From Streptomyces sp. DG2A-72 (GTDB lineage: Bacteria > Actinomycetota > Actinomycetes > Streptomycetales > Streptomycetaceae), in the NCBI RefSeq assembly GCF_030499575.1, contig NZ_JASTLC010000001.1:434001-498000 (forward strand): a stretch of 64,000 bases of DNA. Direction: 5' to 3'. Position 1 is the first letter of the stretch, and each line of letters opens with the position of its first letter. Positions 26,563-34,743 of this stretch are shown in pieces. The notes beneath the pieces were generated by a model. That model was not told the origin of the DNA. It saw only the letters and a list, made by a program, of their open reading frames with translations, and made no database searches. The position numbers and the translations under genes are program-made.

Positions 26563-27479
26563 TCACGTCATGCGGTGTCTGCGGATCCACGCGGCCTGAC
26601 CGCCGTCGACGAGCAGGTCGGTGCCGTTGACGTACAGCGAGTCCGGGCCGGTGAGGCAGGCCACCGCGGAGGCGATCTCCTGGGGTGTCCCGGACCGGCC
26701 CGTGCCGCAGGCCTCCAGCAGCTTGAGCATGTCCGCATGACTCGTGCACCACGCCGGCTCCAGGCGAGGGCGGCAGCCTCGACCCGCACATGGTTGGCCC
26801 GTTTGGAGAGGATGTACGCCTTGATCCCGTCGTCTCCGACAGCGGTGAGGAAGTCCAGTGCGAGGAGTTCCTCCGCAGGCGCCGTCGCCAGCACGGACTC
26901 CTGCTCCTCGCTGAGCGAGGCGTAGTGGCCGGCCATGCTGGAGACGCACACCATCGCGGTGCCCCGGACGGCCAGTTGCTCGAAGGCGTCCAGCACATGG
27001 GCCGTGCCGACCATGTTCACCTCGAGGATCGTGCGGGCGGAGGCGGTTGCCGCGGAGAGGCCCGCGGTGTGTACGACCGCTGTCAACCGCCCGGCGTCGG
27101 CGACGGCTTCGGCGAGCCGATGGACCGACGCCCGGTCACACACGTCCACGACCATGCCCTCGACCTCGTACCCCTCGGCACGCAACGCATCGACGGCGCG
27201 GCCGAGTTGGCCGCGTGAGGCCTCGGCGAGGAACACGATGCGGCCGCTGCCGAGCCGGCGTGCGACCGCCGTCCCCATGCCGCCCGCGCCGGTGACCACT
27301 ACGACGTCACGATGCCTGCGCAGCAGTGCCACCGCCGCCCGGTCGAGCTGCACGCCGGCCGGCGCCGCCAGCACGGCATGCCGCCGGGCACTGGCGTTCA
27401 GGTAGGCGACACGGGTGAGGGCCCGCTCGATCTCGACCGCTTCCGGTGACGGGGCGACCGTCAGCGATAAGGGCGACAT
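26563..27479 (-). pseudogene. Chimera: MarR N-terminus fused to short-chain dehydrogenase, frameshifted
   Basis: The ATG at 27479 (GGAGG ten bases upstream) begins about 50 residues closely matching the MarR at 7671-8192 (AVEIERALTRVAYLNASARR to VQLDRAAVALLRR). Then, with no stop, an SDR follows: VVVVTGAGGMGTAVARRLGS, VVHTAGLSAATASARTIL, and the active site VSSMAGHYAS. After ALAWSRRGARV the SDR breaks; its end continues in another frame as ACGTGRSGTPQEIASAVACL, VNGTDLLVDGG, to a stop at 26563. So a fusion deletion joined two genes, and a second deletion with frameshift disabled the SDR. The MarR part lacks its DNA-binding helices. Confidence 0.8.
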
Positions 27480-27501
27480 GCCGAGCACCCTCCCCTTCTG
27501 C

Positions 27502-27573
27502 TTGCCCGACTCAAGCATTCCATCCCCTGTTGCTTAACTCAAGTAATGCATACCTGCTTGCCTGACTCAGCAG
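27502..27573. promoter_or_regulatory. Three direct copies of a MarR-like box
   Basis: TTGCCCGACTCAAGCA (27502-27517), TTGCTTAACTCAAGTAA (27530-27546) and TTGCCTGACTCAGCAG (27558-27573) share TTGC-N3-ACTCA and are spaced 28 bases apart start to start. The middle one nearly matches the box at 8214-8230 before the intact MarR gene. They lie just upstream of the MarR-SDR chimera. An operator array is inferred from position and similarity. Confidence 0.5.
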
Positions 27574-27697
27574 AAGACCTGCGTACGCGCCGCACCGGCC
27601 GCAGCACTCGCCTTGCGCCGCATGCGACCGACCAGGAAGCTCACCGCGCTCAGCGTGCAGCGCTCGGCAGGCTGCGGTCTGTCGTCCGGGGGGACGG

Positions 27698-28348
27698 TCA
27701 GGGGCTCGGAGTCACGGGAGCCAGCCAGATGCCGACGACCGCGTCCGTGAGCCCGGTCGCGGCGTCGTTCCAACTGGCCCTCGGGGTGGGAGCGTTCTCG
27801 GCGAGCGCGCGCTCCCGTTCGGCGGAGACGTGCAGGATCAGATGGCGTGCCATGTCGCCGCGTTCAGCACGCACGTCGGCCGGCAGCTCGGGCAGACAGC
27901 TCCGCAGACCGTCGATGACCTGCCGCAATGTGGGCGAGCCGAGAGACTCCTCGATCATGATCTCGTACAGCGTGGGGTCGGTCATCACCTGGGCGCAGAA
28001 GCGGGCATACCAAGTGGGGCTGCCCAGGGCCGCGAGGTGTTCGGGCACGGGGCGCACCAGGCAGTCCACCCAGTCGCGTACGTCGGTGGAGTCGTCGATC
28101 CCGGCCAGCAGCCGGGACCGGATCTCCTCGATGCGCCCGTCGTGCTTGCGGACGATGGCGCGGATCAGGTCGGCCTTGGTGCCGAAGTGGTAGCCGACGG
28201 CGGCGTTGTTGCCCTGCCCGGCGGCCTCGCTGACCTGACGGTTGGACACCGCGTACACGCCACGCTCGGCGAACAGCCGCTCGGCCGCGGTCAGGATCAG
28301 CTCGCGGGTCGCGTTGACCTGTTCCGCACGTACCGCCCTACCTACCAT
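27698..28348 (-). CDS. TetR-family transcriptional regulator
   Basis: A 216-residue TetR repressor. The HTH is at about 10-55 (LILTAAERLFAERGVYAVSN, RQVSEAAGQGNNAAVGYHFG, TKADLIRAIV). The C-terminal ligand domain is helical and unremarkable. The ATG at 28348 follows AAGTGGTGA; a GTG at 28357 is in frame. The stop codon of a P450 remnant lies two bases before the ATG, so this gene once followed a P450 gene closely, which hints at its original regulon. Confidence 0.9.
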   Translation of the reverse strand: MVGRAVRAEQVNATRELILTAAERLFAERGVYAVSNRQVSEAAGQGNNAAVGYHFGTKADLIRAIVRKHDGRIEEIRSRLLAGIDDSTDVRDWVDCLVRPVPEHLAALGSPTWYARFCAQVMTDPTLYEIMIEESLGSPTLRQVIDGLRSCLPELPADVRAERGDMARHLILHVSAERERALAENAPTPRASWNDAATGLTDAVVGIWLAPVTPSP

Positions 28349-28350
28349 GA

Positions 28351-28525
28351 TCACCACTTCGCGGGGACTTCCCTCAGCCCTCCGACTGCCAGTCCCTCGA
28401 GCCGCCGCAGGTCCGCCGCGTCGACGGCGAGTTCCAAGGCCGGAAGCCTACGCAACAGCACGTCGATGACGGTTTGCAGCTCCGTGCGGGCCGACGCTTG
28501 GCCGAGGCAGGCATGGAGGGGCCTA
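28351..28525 (-). pseudogene. Cytochrome P450, C-terminal remnant
   Basis: The reverse strand reads RPLHACLGQASARTELQTVI, DVLLRRLPALELAVDAADL, then RRLEGLAVGGLREVPAKW and a stop. This is the haem-ligand Cys region followed by the last helix and strand of an actinobacterial P450. Everything before the Cys loop is missing. The stop at 28351-28353 lies two bases from the TetR start at 28348. Confidence 0.8.
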
Positions 28526-28569
28526 CCAGCCGGGGCTCGTGCAGCCGCCGCCCGCGGACCGCTGACGCG

Positions 28570-29259
28570 TCACTTCGCGGAGAGTTTCTCCAGCCACTGC
28601 TGAAGCAGCGCCGCCTCCGCCGGGGTCAGTTCCTGCGGCTGTTCGGCCCGCAAGCGGGCTGCGAGTGTGGCAGCCGCCACGGGCACGGCTCCGTCCTCAC
28701 GGCGTACGGCCGAGTCGCCCGGGCGGGTCAGCGAGCCGATCACGGCGTCGCGCAACCGGGCCGAGAACTGTGGATCGGGGTACTGCTCGGGCCGGGTGAG
28801 CATCGACAGGGCGGCTCCGACGTTGGCCGACATGATCACCCGGGTCGCGAGGGCGGGCGGGACGGTCAGCCGTCCGGCCGCCGCGCACCGCTCCAGGATG
28901 CCGTGCAGCAGGTCGTGCGCCTCCTTGGCCGCGGCGGGCGGTGCGGTGAGTTCGGGTGAGTACATCAGGCGGTAGTGATTGGGGTGGTCCAGCGCGAACC
29001 GCATGTGATTGTCCCAGCCGCTCCGCAGGTCGGCGACCGGATCGTCGCTGGGGCGAGCCGCCCGCTTGGACGCGAGGTACTGCTCGAATCCCCGGTCGAC
29101 CACCGCGGACAGCAGCCCGGCCTTGTCGCCGAAAAGCCGGTAGAGCATCGGCGCACCCACTCCGGCCGCCTCGCACACGGCGCGCGTCGAGACATCGGCG
29201 ACCGTTGCGGCGGCGAGCAGTTCGGCAGCCGCTTCAAGGATCTTTTCCCTCGCATCCAT
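28570..29259 (-). CDS. TetR-family transcriptional regulator
   Basis: A 229-residue TetR repressor: KILEAAAELLAAATVADVST, RAVCEAAGVGAPMLYRLFG, DKAGLLSAVVDRGFEQYLAS (HTH and first ligand-domain helix). The ATG at 29259 is preferred; in-frame starts up to 29286 add MLRMAYCER. It is divergent from an SDR gene at 29373 with three palindromes in the shared 113-base gap, so it very probably represses that gene and itself. The ligand is unknown. Confidence 0.92.
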   Translation of the reverse strand: MDAREKILEAAAELLAAATVADVSTRAVCEAAGVGAPMLYRLFGDKAGLLSAVVDRGFEQYLASKRAARPSDDPVADLRSGWDNHMRFALDHPNHYRLMYSPELTAPPAAAKEAHDLLHGILERCAAAGRLTVPPALATRVIMSANVGAALSMLTRPEQYPDPQFSARLRDAVIGSLTRPGDSAVRREDGAVPVAAATLAARLRAEQPQELTPAEAALLQQWLEKLSAK

Positions 29260-29277
29260 GCGTTCACAGTACGCCAT

Positions 29278-29360
29278 TCGTAGCATCGATACGAGTTTGG
29301 GGTTACCAACACTACGAGGCCATGTTATCGTCGATACGTAATCGACGTAGCACTGCTACG
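29278..29360. promoter_or_regulatory. Three palindromic operators in the TetR/SDR divergent promoter
   Basis: TCGTAGCATCGATACGA (29278-29294; 5-bp arms), CGTCGATACGTAATCGACG (29329-29347; perfect 7-bp arms around 5 bases) and CGTAGCACTGCTACG (29346-29360; perfect 7-bp arms around 1 base) lie between the TetR gene and the SDR. The last ends just before the SDR ribosome site. The first and third share CGTAGCA. Binding by the adjacent TetR is inferred. Confidence 0.65.
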
Positions 29361-29372
29361 AAAGGACCCGTC

Positions 29373-30122
29373 ATGACCACTCCGCAGCAGACAGACCAGC
29401 GCGTCGCGATCGTCACCGGCGCCTCGCGCGGCATCGGACGCCAGGTCGCCCAGCAGCTCGCCGCCGACGGATTCGCCGTCGTCGTCGGATACGCGGGCAA
29501 CAAAGGCGCGGCCGAGGAGGCCGTGCACACCATCGAGGCTGCCGAGGGCACCGCCGTCGCCGCCCGCGCGGACGTCGCCGACGAGGCCGAGGTCGCCGCC
29601 ATGTTCGACCTGGCGGAAGCCACGTACGGCGGCGTCGACGCGGTCGTGCACGCGGCCGGACGGATGGCCCTCTCCCCCGTCGCCGAGCTCGATCTCGACG
29701 AGCTGGACGCCCAGTACCGCACCAACGTCCGCGGCGCCTTCGTCGTCGACCAGCAGGCCGCGCGCCGACTGCGTCCTGGCGGTGCTCTCGTCAACTTCTC
29801 GACCTCGGTCGTCGGACTGCTCTTCCCGGGCTACGGCGCTTACGCCTCTGGCAAGGCCGCGGTCGAGGCCCTCACCCGGATCCTCGCCAGGGAGCTGCGC
29901 GGCCGTGACGTGACCGTCAACGCCGTCGCCCCCGGCCCCACCGCCACCGACCTGTTCCTCGACGGCAAGGACGAGGAGACCATCGCCCGCCTCGCCGCGC
30001 AGCCCCCACTGGAGCGCCTGGGCACACCCCAGGACATCGCCTCCGTCGTGTCCTTCCTGGCCAGCCCGGCCGGCCACTGGGTCAACGGACAGGTGCTGCG
30101 CGCCAACGGAGGCATCGTCTGA
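29373..30122 (+). CDS. Short-chain dehydrogenase/reductase
   Basis: A 249-residue classical SDR with cofactor loop VAIVTGASRGIGRQVAQQLA, NAG-equivalent VVHAAGRMAL, the catalytic pair in YGAYASGKAAVEAL, and the C-terminal NGQVLRANGG typical of 3-oxoacyl-reductase-like enzymes. The ATG at 29373 has GAAAGGA seven bases upstream. Divergent from the TetR gene, it is the probable first gene of an inducible unit with the next SDR (30196). The substrate is not predictable. Confidence 0.92.
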   Translation: MTTPQQTDQRVAIVTGASRGIGRQVAQQLAADGFAVVVGYAGNKGAAEEAVHTIEAAEGTAVAARADVADEAEVAAMFDLAEATYGGVDAVVHAAGRMALSPVAELDLDELDAQYRTNVRGAFVVDQQAARRLRPGGALVNFSTSVVGLLFPGYGAYASGKAAVEALTRILARELRGRDVTVNAVAPGPTATDLFLDGKDEETIARLAAQPPLERLGTPQDIASVVSFLASPAGHWVNGQVLRANGGIV

Positions 30123-30195
30123 CCCCCGCCGCCGTTTGCCGCCCAAGCCCATTGCCCCTGGCCCTTCCTCGCCCCTCACTGCCCAAGGACCCGTC

Positions 30196-31164
30196 ATGAA
30201 CGACAGCAAGGTAGTCCTCGTCACCGGCGCCTCCAGCGGCTTCGGCGCCCTCACCGTCCGCGCGCTCGCCCGTGGCGGCCACACCGTCTACGCGGGCATG
30301 CGCGCCCTCGGCACCCGCAACGCCCAGGCCGCCGCGGACCTCGCCGCCCACGCCGCCGAACACGGCGTCGACCTGCGGGCAGTGGAGCTGGACGTCGCCC
30401 GTCAGGACAGCGCGGACGCGGCCGTCGCCCGCGTCATCGAGGAGCAGGGCCGTCTCGACACCCTGGTCCACAACGCGGGGCACATGATGCTGGGCCCGGC
30501 CGAGGCCTTCACCCCCGAGCAGCTCGCCGCGGTCTACGACACCAACGTGCTCGGCACCCAGCGCGTCAACCGGGCGGCGCTGCCCCACCTGCGTCGCCAG
30601 GGCCAGGGGCACCTCGTGTGGATCGGCTCCTCCAGCACCCGCGGCGGCTGTCCGCCCTTCCTCGCCCCCTACTTCGCGGCCAAGGCGGCGATGGACGCCC
30701 TCGCCGTCAGCTACGCGGCCGAGCTCATACGGTTCGGGGTCGACACGACGATCGTGGTCCCCGGCGCCTTCACCTCCGGCACGAACCACTTCGCGCACGC
30801 CGGCTCCCCCGCCGACACCGACCGGGCCGCCGCCTACGACGCCTGCTACAAGCCGCTGATGGACGACGTCAACCTACGGCTCGCCGGGCTGATCCCACCG
30901 GACGCGGACGCTTCGGAGGTCGCCGACGCCGTCGTACGGGCCGTCGAACTGCCCGCGGGACGACGGCCGTTCCGGGTTCATGTCGATCCCAGCCGGGATG
31001 GCAGCGAGGTGGTCTCCGCGGTGGCCGACCGGATCCGGGCGGAGTTCTTCCACCGGGTGGGCCTCGCCGACCTGCTGACGCCCGCAAGCAGTCTGCAGGC
31101 AGCGCCGTTCAGGGGAAACCGGCGGGCGGGACGAGTGGCGGCGGGCGGGTCCGTCGACAACTGA
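30196..31164 (+). CDS. Short-chain dehydrogenase/reductase
   Basis: A 322-residue SDR: VVLVTGASSGFGALTVRALA, VELDVARQD, NAGHMMLGPAEAF, and an active site with Ser in IGSSSTRGG and YFAAK as the YxxxK pair. It is longer than classical SDRs, with a C-terminal extension of about 60 residues, as in atypical oxidoreductases acting on larger substrates. The ATG at 30196 follows AAGGAC. It is 73 bases behind the first SDR and likely in the same TetR-controlled operon. A DNA ligase gene starts four bases after its stop. Confidence 0.9.
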   Translation: MNDSKVVLVTGASSGFGALTVRALARGGHTVYAGMRALGTRNAQAAADLAAHAAEHGVDLRAVELDVARQDSADAAVARVIEEQGRLDTLVHNAGHMMLGPAEAFTPEQLAAVYDTNVLGTQRVNRAALPHLRRQGQGHLVWIGSSSTRGGCPPFLAPYFAAKAAMDALAVSYAAELIRFGVDTTIVVPGAFTSGTNHFAHAGSPADTDRAAAYDACYKPLMDDVNLRLAGLIPPDADASEVADAVVRAVELPAGRRPFRVHVDPSRDGSEVVSAVADRIRAEFFHRVGLADLLTPASSLQAAPFRGNRRAGRVAAGGSVDN

Positions 31165-31167
31165 GCC

Positions 31168-32157
31168 GTGACCACCCTGCCGCTGATCCCGCCCATGCTC
31201 GCCACGCCGGGCACCCTGCCGCCCGCCGCTCAGGACGCGCGCTGGGCCTACGAGACCAAGCAGGACGGGCAGCGTGTGGTGGTCTATCTCGCCGGGGACG
31301 GCAGCGTGGTGCTGCGCGCGCGGTCCGGGGAGGAGATCACCGGCGCCTACCCCGAACTGCGGCCGCTGGGCGGGGCGCTCGGCGTCACGCCGGCGGTGCT
31401 GGACGGGGAGATCCTGGCGCTGGACGAACACGGCCGGGCCGACTTCCAGCTGCTCCAGTCCCGGATGGGCCTGGCCCACGCGCCCGCCCGCGCGGCCCGT
31501 CTCGCTGCTCGAAGCCCGGTTCATCTCGTGCTGTTCGACGTGATGCACCTGGGAGGGCGCTCCCTGCTCCCTCTCTCCTATGCCCGGCGGCGCGGGGAGT
31601 TGGAGGCGCTGGGCCTTCAGGGACCGTTCTGGTCGACGCCCGCCGCGCTGGTCGGCCATGGCGAGCAGGCCCTGCGGGCCACGCGCGAGCACGGCCTGGA
31701 GGGGCTGGTCTGCAAGCGGCTCGACTCGGTGTACGAGCCCGGGGTGCGCTCCCGGTTCTGGATCAAGATCCGGAACACGCGCAGTGCGGACATCGTCGTC
31801 GGCGGCTGGGTGCCCGGCAAGGGCCGGCTCCTGACCTCGGGCCTGCCCGGCGCCGTCCTGGTCGGCCAGCGGGCCGCGGGCCGGCTGCGTTACGTCGGCA
31901 ATGTGGGCACGGGCTGGAGCGAGCCCGAGCGGGAGCAGCTCGCCGGGCTGCTGCGGGCCGCCGCATCGGACGTCTGCCCCTTCGACCCCGTCCCGCAGGT
32001 GGCCGGCGCGCGCTGGGTCCGGCCCCGGCTGGTCGGCGAGGTCCGCTACAGCACCCGCACCAGGGCGGGGATGCTGCGCCAGCCGTCCTGGCTCCGGCTC
32101 AGGCCGGATCTCACACCGGAGGAGTCGGCGGCGGACCTACCTGACGAACCTGTGTGA
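31168..32157 (+). CDS. ATP-dependent DNA ligase (LigC type)
   Basis: A 329-residue ATP-dependent ligase. Motif I reads ETKQDGQRVVV with the adenylated Lys near 31 (KxDG-R). Further motifs are LDGEILALDEHGR, LEGLVCKRLDS and FWIKIRN, followed by an OB-fold with GTGWSEPERE and RPRLVGEVRYS. It is a paralogue of the ligase at 2692, but motif I differs (KQDGQR against KLDGVR). The GTG at 31168 has no ribosome site and lies four bases after the SDR stop, so translation probably depends on coupling. A repair enzyme at the end of a redox operon is unusual. Confidence 0.9.
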   Translation: MTTLPLIPPMLATPGTLPPAAQDARWAYETKQDGQRVVVYLAGDGSVVLRARSGEEITGAYPELRPLGGALGVTPAVLDGEILALDEHGRADFQLLQSRMGLAHAPARAARLAARSPVHLVLFDVMHLGGRSLLPLSYARRRGELEALGLQGPFWSTPAALVGHGEQALRATREHGLEGLVCKRLDSVYEPGVRSRFWIKIRNTRSADIVVGGWVPGKGRLLTSGLPGAVLVGQRAAGRLRYVGNVGTGWSEPEREQLAGLLRAAASDVCPFDPVPQVAGARWVRPRLVGEVRYSTRTRAGMLRQPSWLRLRPDLTPEESAADLPDEPV

Positions 32158-32303
32158 CACAGCGTCACCTCTTCCCATCTATTGGGCTGCGCTTCACCAC
32201 TGGGACGCCTGTGACCTCTTGGCCGGAAGGGAGGAGTCCGGGATGCTGAACTCCCCTTTCCCCCACAGCCGTTGGGCTGCGCCCGAACCAAGAGGAGGAC
32301 GCA

Positions 32304-33080
32304 GTGTCGTCGAAGAAGTCCGCCGTACACCACCGGAGATGGCTCACCGGCCTGGGCGGTGCCGTCGCTCTCGTCGTCGCCATCCCCACCACCGCATTCG
32401 CGGCTCCCCCCACAGCGCTGCCCGCCAACGCGGAGTCGGCCGAGCAGACGTACCAGCCCGCGTTCGACTACGACACGGACGGCTGCTACTCCACTCCGGC
32501 CATCGGCCCGGACGGCACCCTCAACGGCGGCCTCAACCCGACCGGTGCCCTGAACGGCAACTGCCGGGACGCCTCGGACCTGAACAACACCAACGGGTAC
32601 TCGCGCTACAAGTGCAACAACGGCTGGTGCGCCTACATGTACGGCCTGTACTTCGAGAAGGACCAGGCCGTCGCGGGCAGCAGCATCGGCGGGCACCGGC
32701 ACGACTGGGAGCACGTCGTCGTGTGGGTGCAGAACAACGCGGTGCGGTACGTGTCGACCTCGAACCACGGCTCGTTCACCGTCAGCGCCGCCTCGTCGGT
32801 CCGCTTCGACGGCACGCACGCGAAGATCGTCTACCACAAGGACGGCATCAGCACGCACTGCTTCCGCCTGGCGAACTCGAACGACGAGCCGCCGGAGAAC
32901 CACGAGGGCACCTGGCAGTACCCGCCGCTGGTCGGCTGGAACGGCTACCCTTCGGGCGTCCGCGACAAGCTCGTCGCGGCCAACTGGGGCAGCGCGAACT
33001 TCGGCCTGAAGGACGGCAACTTCAACTCCCACCTGGCCTCGGCGAAGCCGTCCGGAATCGCGTTCGACCCCAACGCCTGA
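32304..33080 (+). CDS. Secreted NPP1-like (NLP) protein
   Basis: A 258-residue exported protein of the necrosis- and ethylene-inducing-peptide-like family. The signal peptide (KKSAVHHRRWLTGLGGAVAL, cleavage near AFAAPP) is followed by the core with the family heptapeptide region GGHRHDWEHVVVWV (GHRHDWE, metal and lipid-head-group binding) and paired Cys in GNCRD/YKCNNGWC. Family members bind membrane sphingolipids in eukaryotes, though many microbial versions are non-toxic. The GTG at 32304 follows AGAGGAGGAC. A hairpin at 33120-33140 ends the unit. Confidence 0.9.
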   Translation: MSSKKSAVHHRRWLTGLGGAVALVVAIPTTAFAAPPTALPANAESAEQTYQPAFDYDTDGCYSTPAIGPDGTLNGGLNPTGALNGNCRDASDLNNTNGYSRYKCNNGWCAYMYGLYFEKDQAVAGSSIGGHRHDWEHVVVWVQNNAVRYVSTSNHGSFTVSAASSVRFDGTHAKIVYHKDGISTHCFRLANSNDEPPENHEGTWQYPPLVGWNGYPSGVRDKLVAANWGSANFGLKDGNFNSHLASAKPSGIAFDPNA

Positions 33081-33119
33081 TCCCGGCACCGAGCACCGGC
33101 CCGCTCGTTCTCCAGGCTT

Positions 33120-33140
33120 CCGGAGCCACCCCGGCTCCGG
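33120..33140. terminator. Short GC hairpin between NPP1 gene and glycosidase gene
   Basis: CCGGAGCC (33120-33127), loop ACCCC, and GGCTCCGG (33133-33140) make a perfect 8-bp stem 40 bases after the NPP1-like stop and 20 bases before the next start. No T-run follows. Likely terminator; it could also shape the downstream leader. Confidence 0.45.
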
Positions 33141-33159
33141 GAGTCCGGGAGGACGGCAC

Positions 33160-34743
33160 ATGGCGGTCGACGAGCAGCAGCGGATCTCACGGCGGCGTTT
33201 CCTGGCCGCGCTGGGAACGGCCGGTTCCGGCGCCGTCCCCGTGCGTGCGCGGGCCGCGGCCGTGGGGAACGGCTACACCATGCCCTCCCTCGTCTTCGAA
33301 GACCCGGCCACCCAGCGGCGGCTCGGCGCCCTGTACGCGCAGGCACTGTCGGACCTCGCCGGCGCGCACACCGTCCCCGCCGACCCGTCGGTGTACGACA
33401 GGGCCGGACTGCTCGCCCACCCGCCCGGCACCGTCGTACGGGCCGGTGGCGGGTATCCCGCACCGCAGCGGTGGACCCGGGACGCGGCCGTCAACGCGTG
33501 GCATGCGGTGAGCCTGCTGGCGCCGGAGGTCGGACGCAACACGCTGTGGTCGGTCGTCGAGCGCGGCCCGGACGGGCTGATCGTCCAGCAGGACAACCAG
33601 TGGTGGGACCAGATCGTGTGGGTCCCGGCCGCCTGGCACCACTACCTCGTCACCGGCGACCGAGCCTTCCTCGCCAAGGCGTACGAGACGTCCGTCAACA
33701 CCCTCGCCGCGCGCCGGGCGCGTGACGCCGACGCCTCCCACGGCCTGTTCCGCGGACCCGGCTTCATGAACGACGGGATCTCCGGTTACCCGGACCCGCC
33801 CGCGTCGGACCGCGTCCGCTCCTCGTTCGTCCTCGACCATCCGGGCACCGACCGTCTGATGTGCCTGTCGACCAACTGCCTCTACTACGGCGCCCAGTCG
33901 GCCCTGGCCGCCATGGCGGACGTACTCGGAAAGCCGGACCGGGCGGCGTCCTCGCGTGCGGACGCCGCAAAGCTGCGCCGGGCCGTCGACCGGCATCTGT
34001 GGCGGCCCGAAGCCGGAACATACGCCTACCTCCTGCATGGCAACGGGCAGACGGACACGTCGCAGGAGGGCGCCGGGCTCGCACTGGCCCTTGCCCTCGG
34101 TGTCGCGGACCGCGACCAGGCCCGTCAGGTCCTGGACACCACCCACTGGCAGCCGCACGGCATCGTCAACGTCTGGCCGCACTTCCCGCGTTTCGACGAC
34201 ACCAGACCCGGGCGGCACAACGTCATGGTCTGGCCGATGGTGCACGGCCTGTACGGACAGGCCGCCGCCGGCGCGGGCCGCACCGATCTGTTCGCACGCG
34301 CGGTGGACCTGCTCGCCGCCCTCTTCTCCGGCACCGGTTTCCACGAGCTGTACGACTCGGTGAGCGGAGCCGTCGACGGTGGCTGGCAGGCCGGTGGGAG
34401 CGGACGCGCCGAGCACTTCGTGTCGCAGCCCGATCAGACCTGGTCGGCGACGGCGTATCTGCGGCTGCTGCACGAGGGCCTGTTCGGGCTGACCTTCACC
34501 GAGGACGCGCTTCGGCTGCGCCCCTGTCTGCCCGAGGGGTGGGGTCCGGTGAGCCTGCGCGGACTGCGCTACCGGGGCATGACGCTCGACATCGCCTTGA
34601 CCGGGTCCGGCAGCCGGGTGCGGTCCTGCACGGTCGACGGACGCGGCGGCGAACCCGTGGTGGCCGCGGACGGGACGGGGCATCACACGGTCGAGCTTGT
34701 GCTCGACGGCGATCTGCTGGAGCCCGGCGAGCACCTCTCGTGA
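33160..34743 (+). CDS. Tat-exported glycosidase of the six-hairpin ((alpha/alpha)6) fold
   Basis: A 527-residue exported enzyme. The N-terminus has a twin-arginine signal (ISRRRFLAALGTAG, then a weakly hydrophobic Ala/Val stretch). The body resembles trehalase- and debranching-type (alpha/alpha)6 glycoside hydrolases: GGGYPAPQRWTRDAAVNAW (acidic subsite), NQWWDQIVWVPAAWHHYLVT, HNVMVWPMVHGLYGQAAAG and SQPDQTWSATAYLRLLHEGL. The C-terminal 80 residues form a beta-rich cap. The ATG at 33160 is clear. The substrate is probably an alpha- or beta-glucoside polymer or a plant/fungal sugar; not resolvable. It is translationally linked to the next gene. Confidence 0.8.
   Translation: MAVDEQQRISRRRFLAALGTAGSGAVPVRARAAAVGNGYTMPSLVFEDPATQRRLGALYAQALSDLAGAHTVPADPSVYDRAGLLAHPPGTVVRAGGGYPAPQRWTRDAAVNAWHAVSLLAPEVGRNTLWSVVERGPDGLIVQQDNQWWDQIVWVPAAWHHYLVTGDRAFLAKAYETSVNTLAARRARDADASHGLFRGPGFMNDGISGYPDPPASDRVRSSFVLDHPGTDRLMCLSTNCLYYGAQSALAAMADVLGKPDRAASSRADAAKLRRAVDRHLWRPEAGTYAYLLHGNGQTDTSQEGAGLALALALGVADRDQARQVLDTTHWQPHGIVNVWPHFPRFDDTRPGRHNVMVWPMVHGLYGQAAAGAGRTDLFARAVDLLAALFSGTGFHELYDSVSGAVDGGWQAGGSGRAEHFVSQPDQTWSATAYLRLLHEGLFGLTFTEDALRLRPCLPEGWGPVSLRGLRYRGMTLDIALTGSGSRVRSCTVDGRGGEPVVAADGTGHHTVELVLDGDLLEPGEHLS

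Noticed and set aside
27502..27573. A short CRISPR-like array
   Set aside because: Only three imperfect 16-17 base copies at short spacing, partly palindromic and directly before a regulator gene; an operator array fits better.
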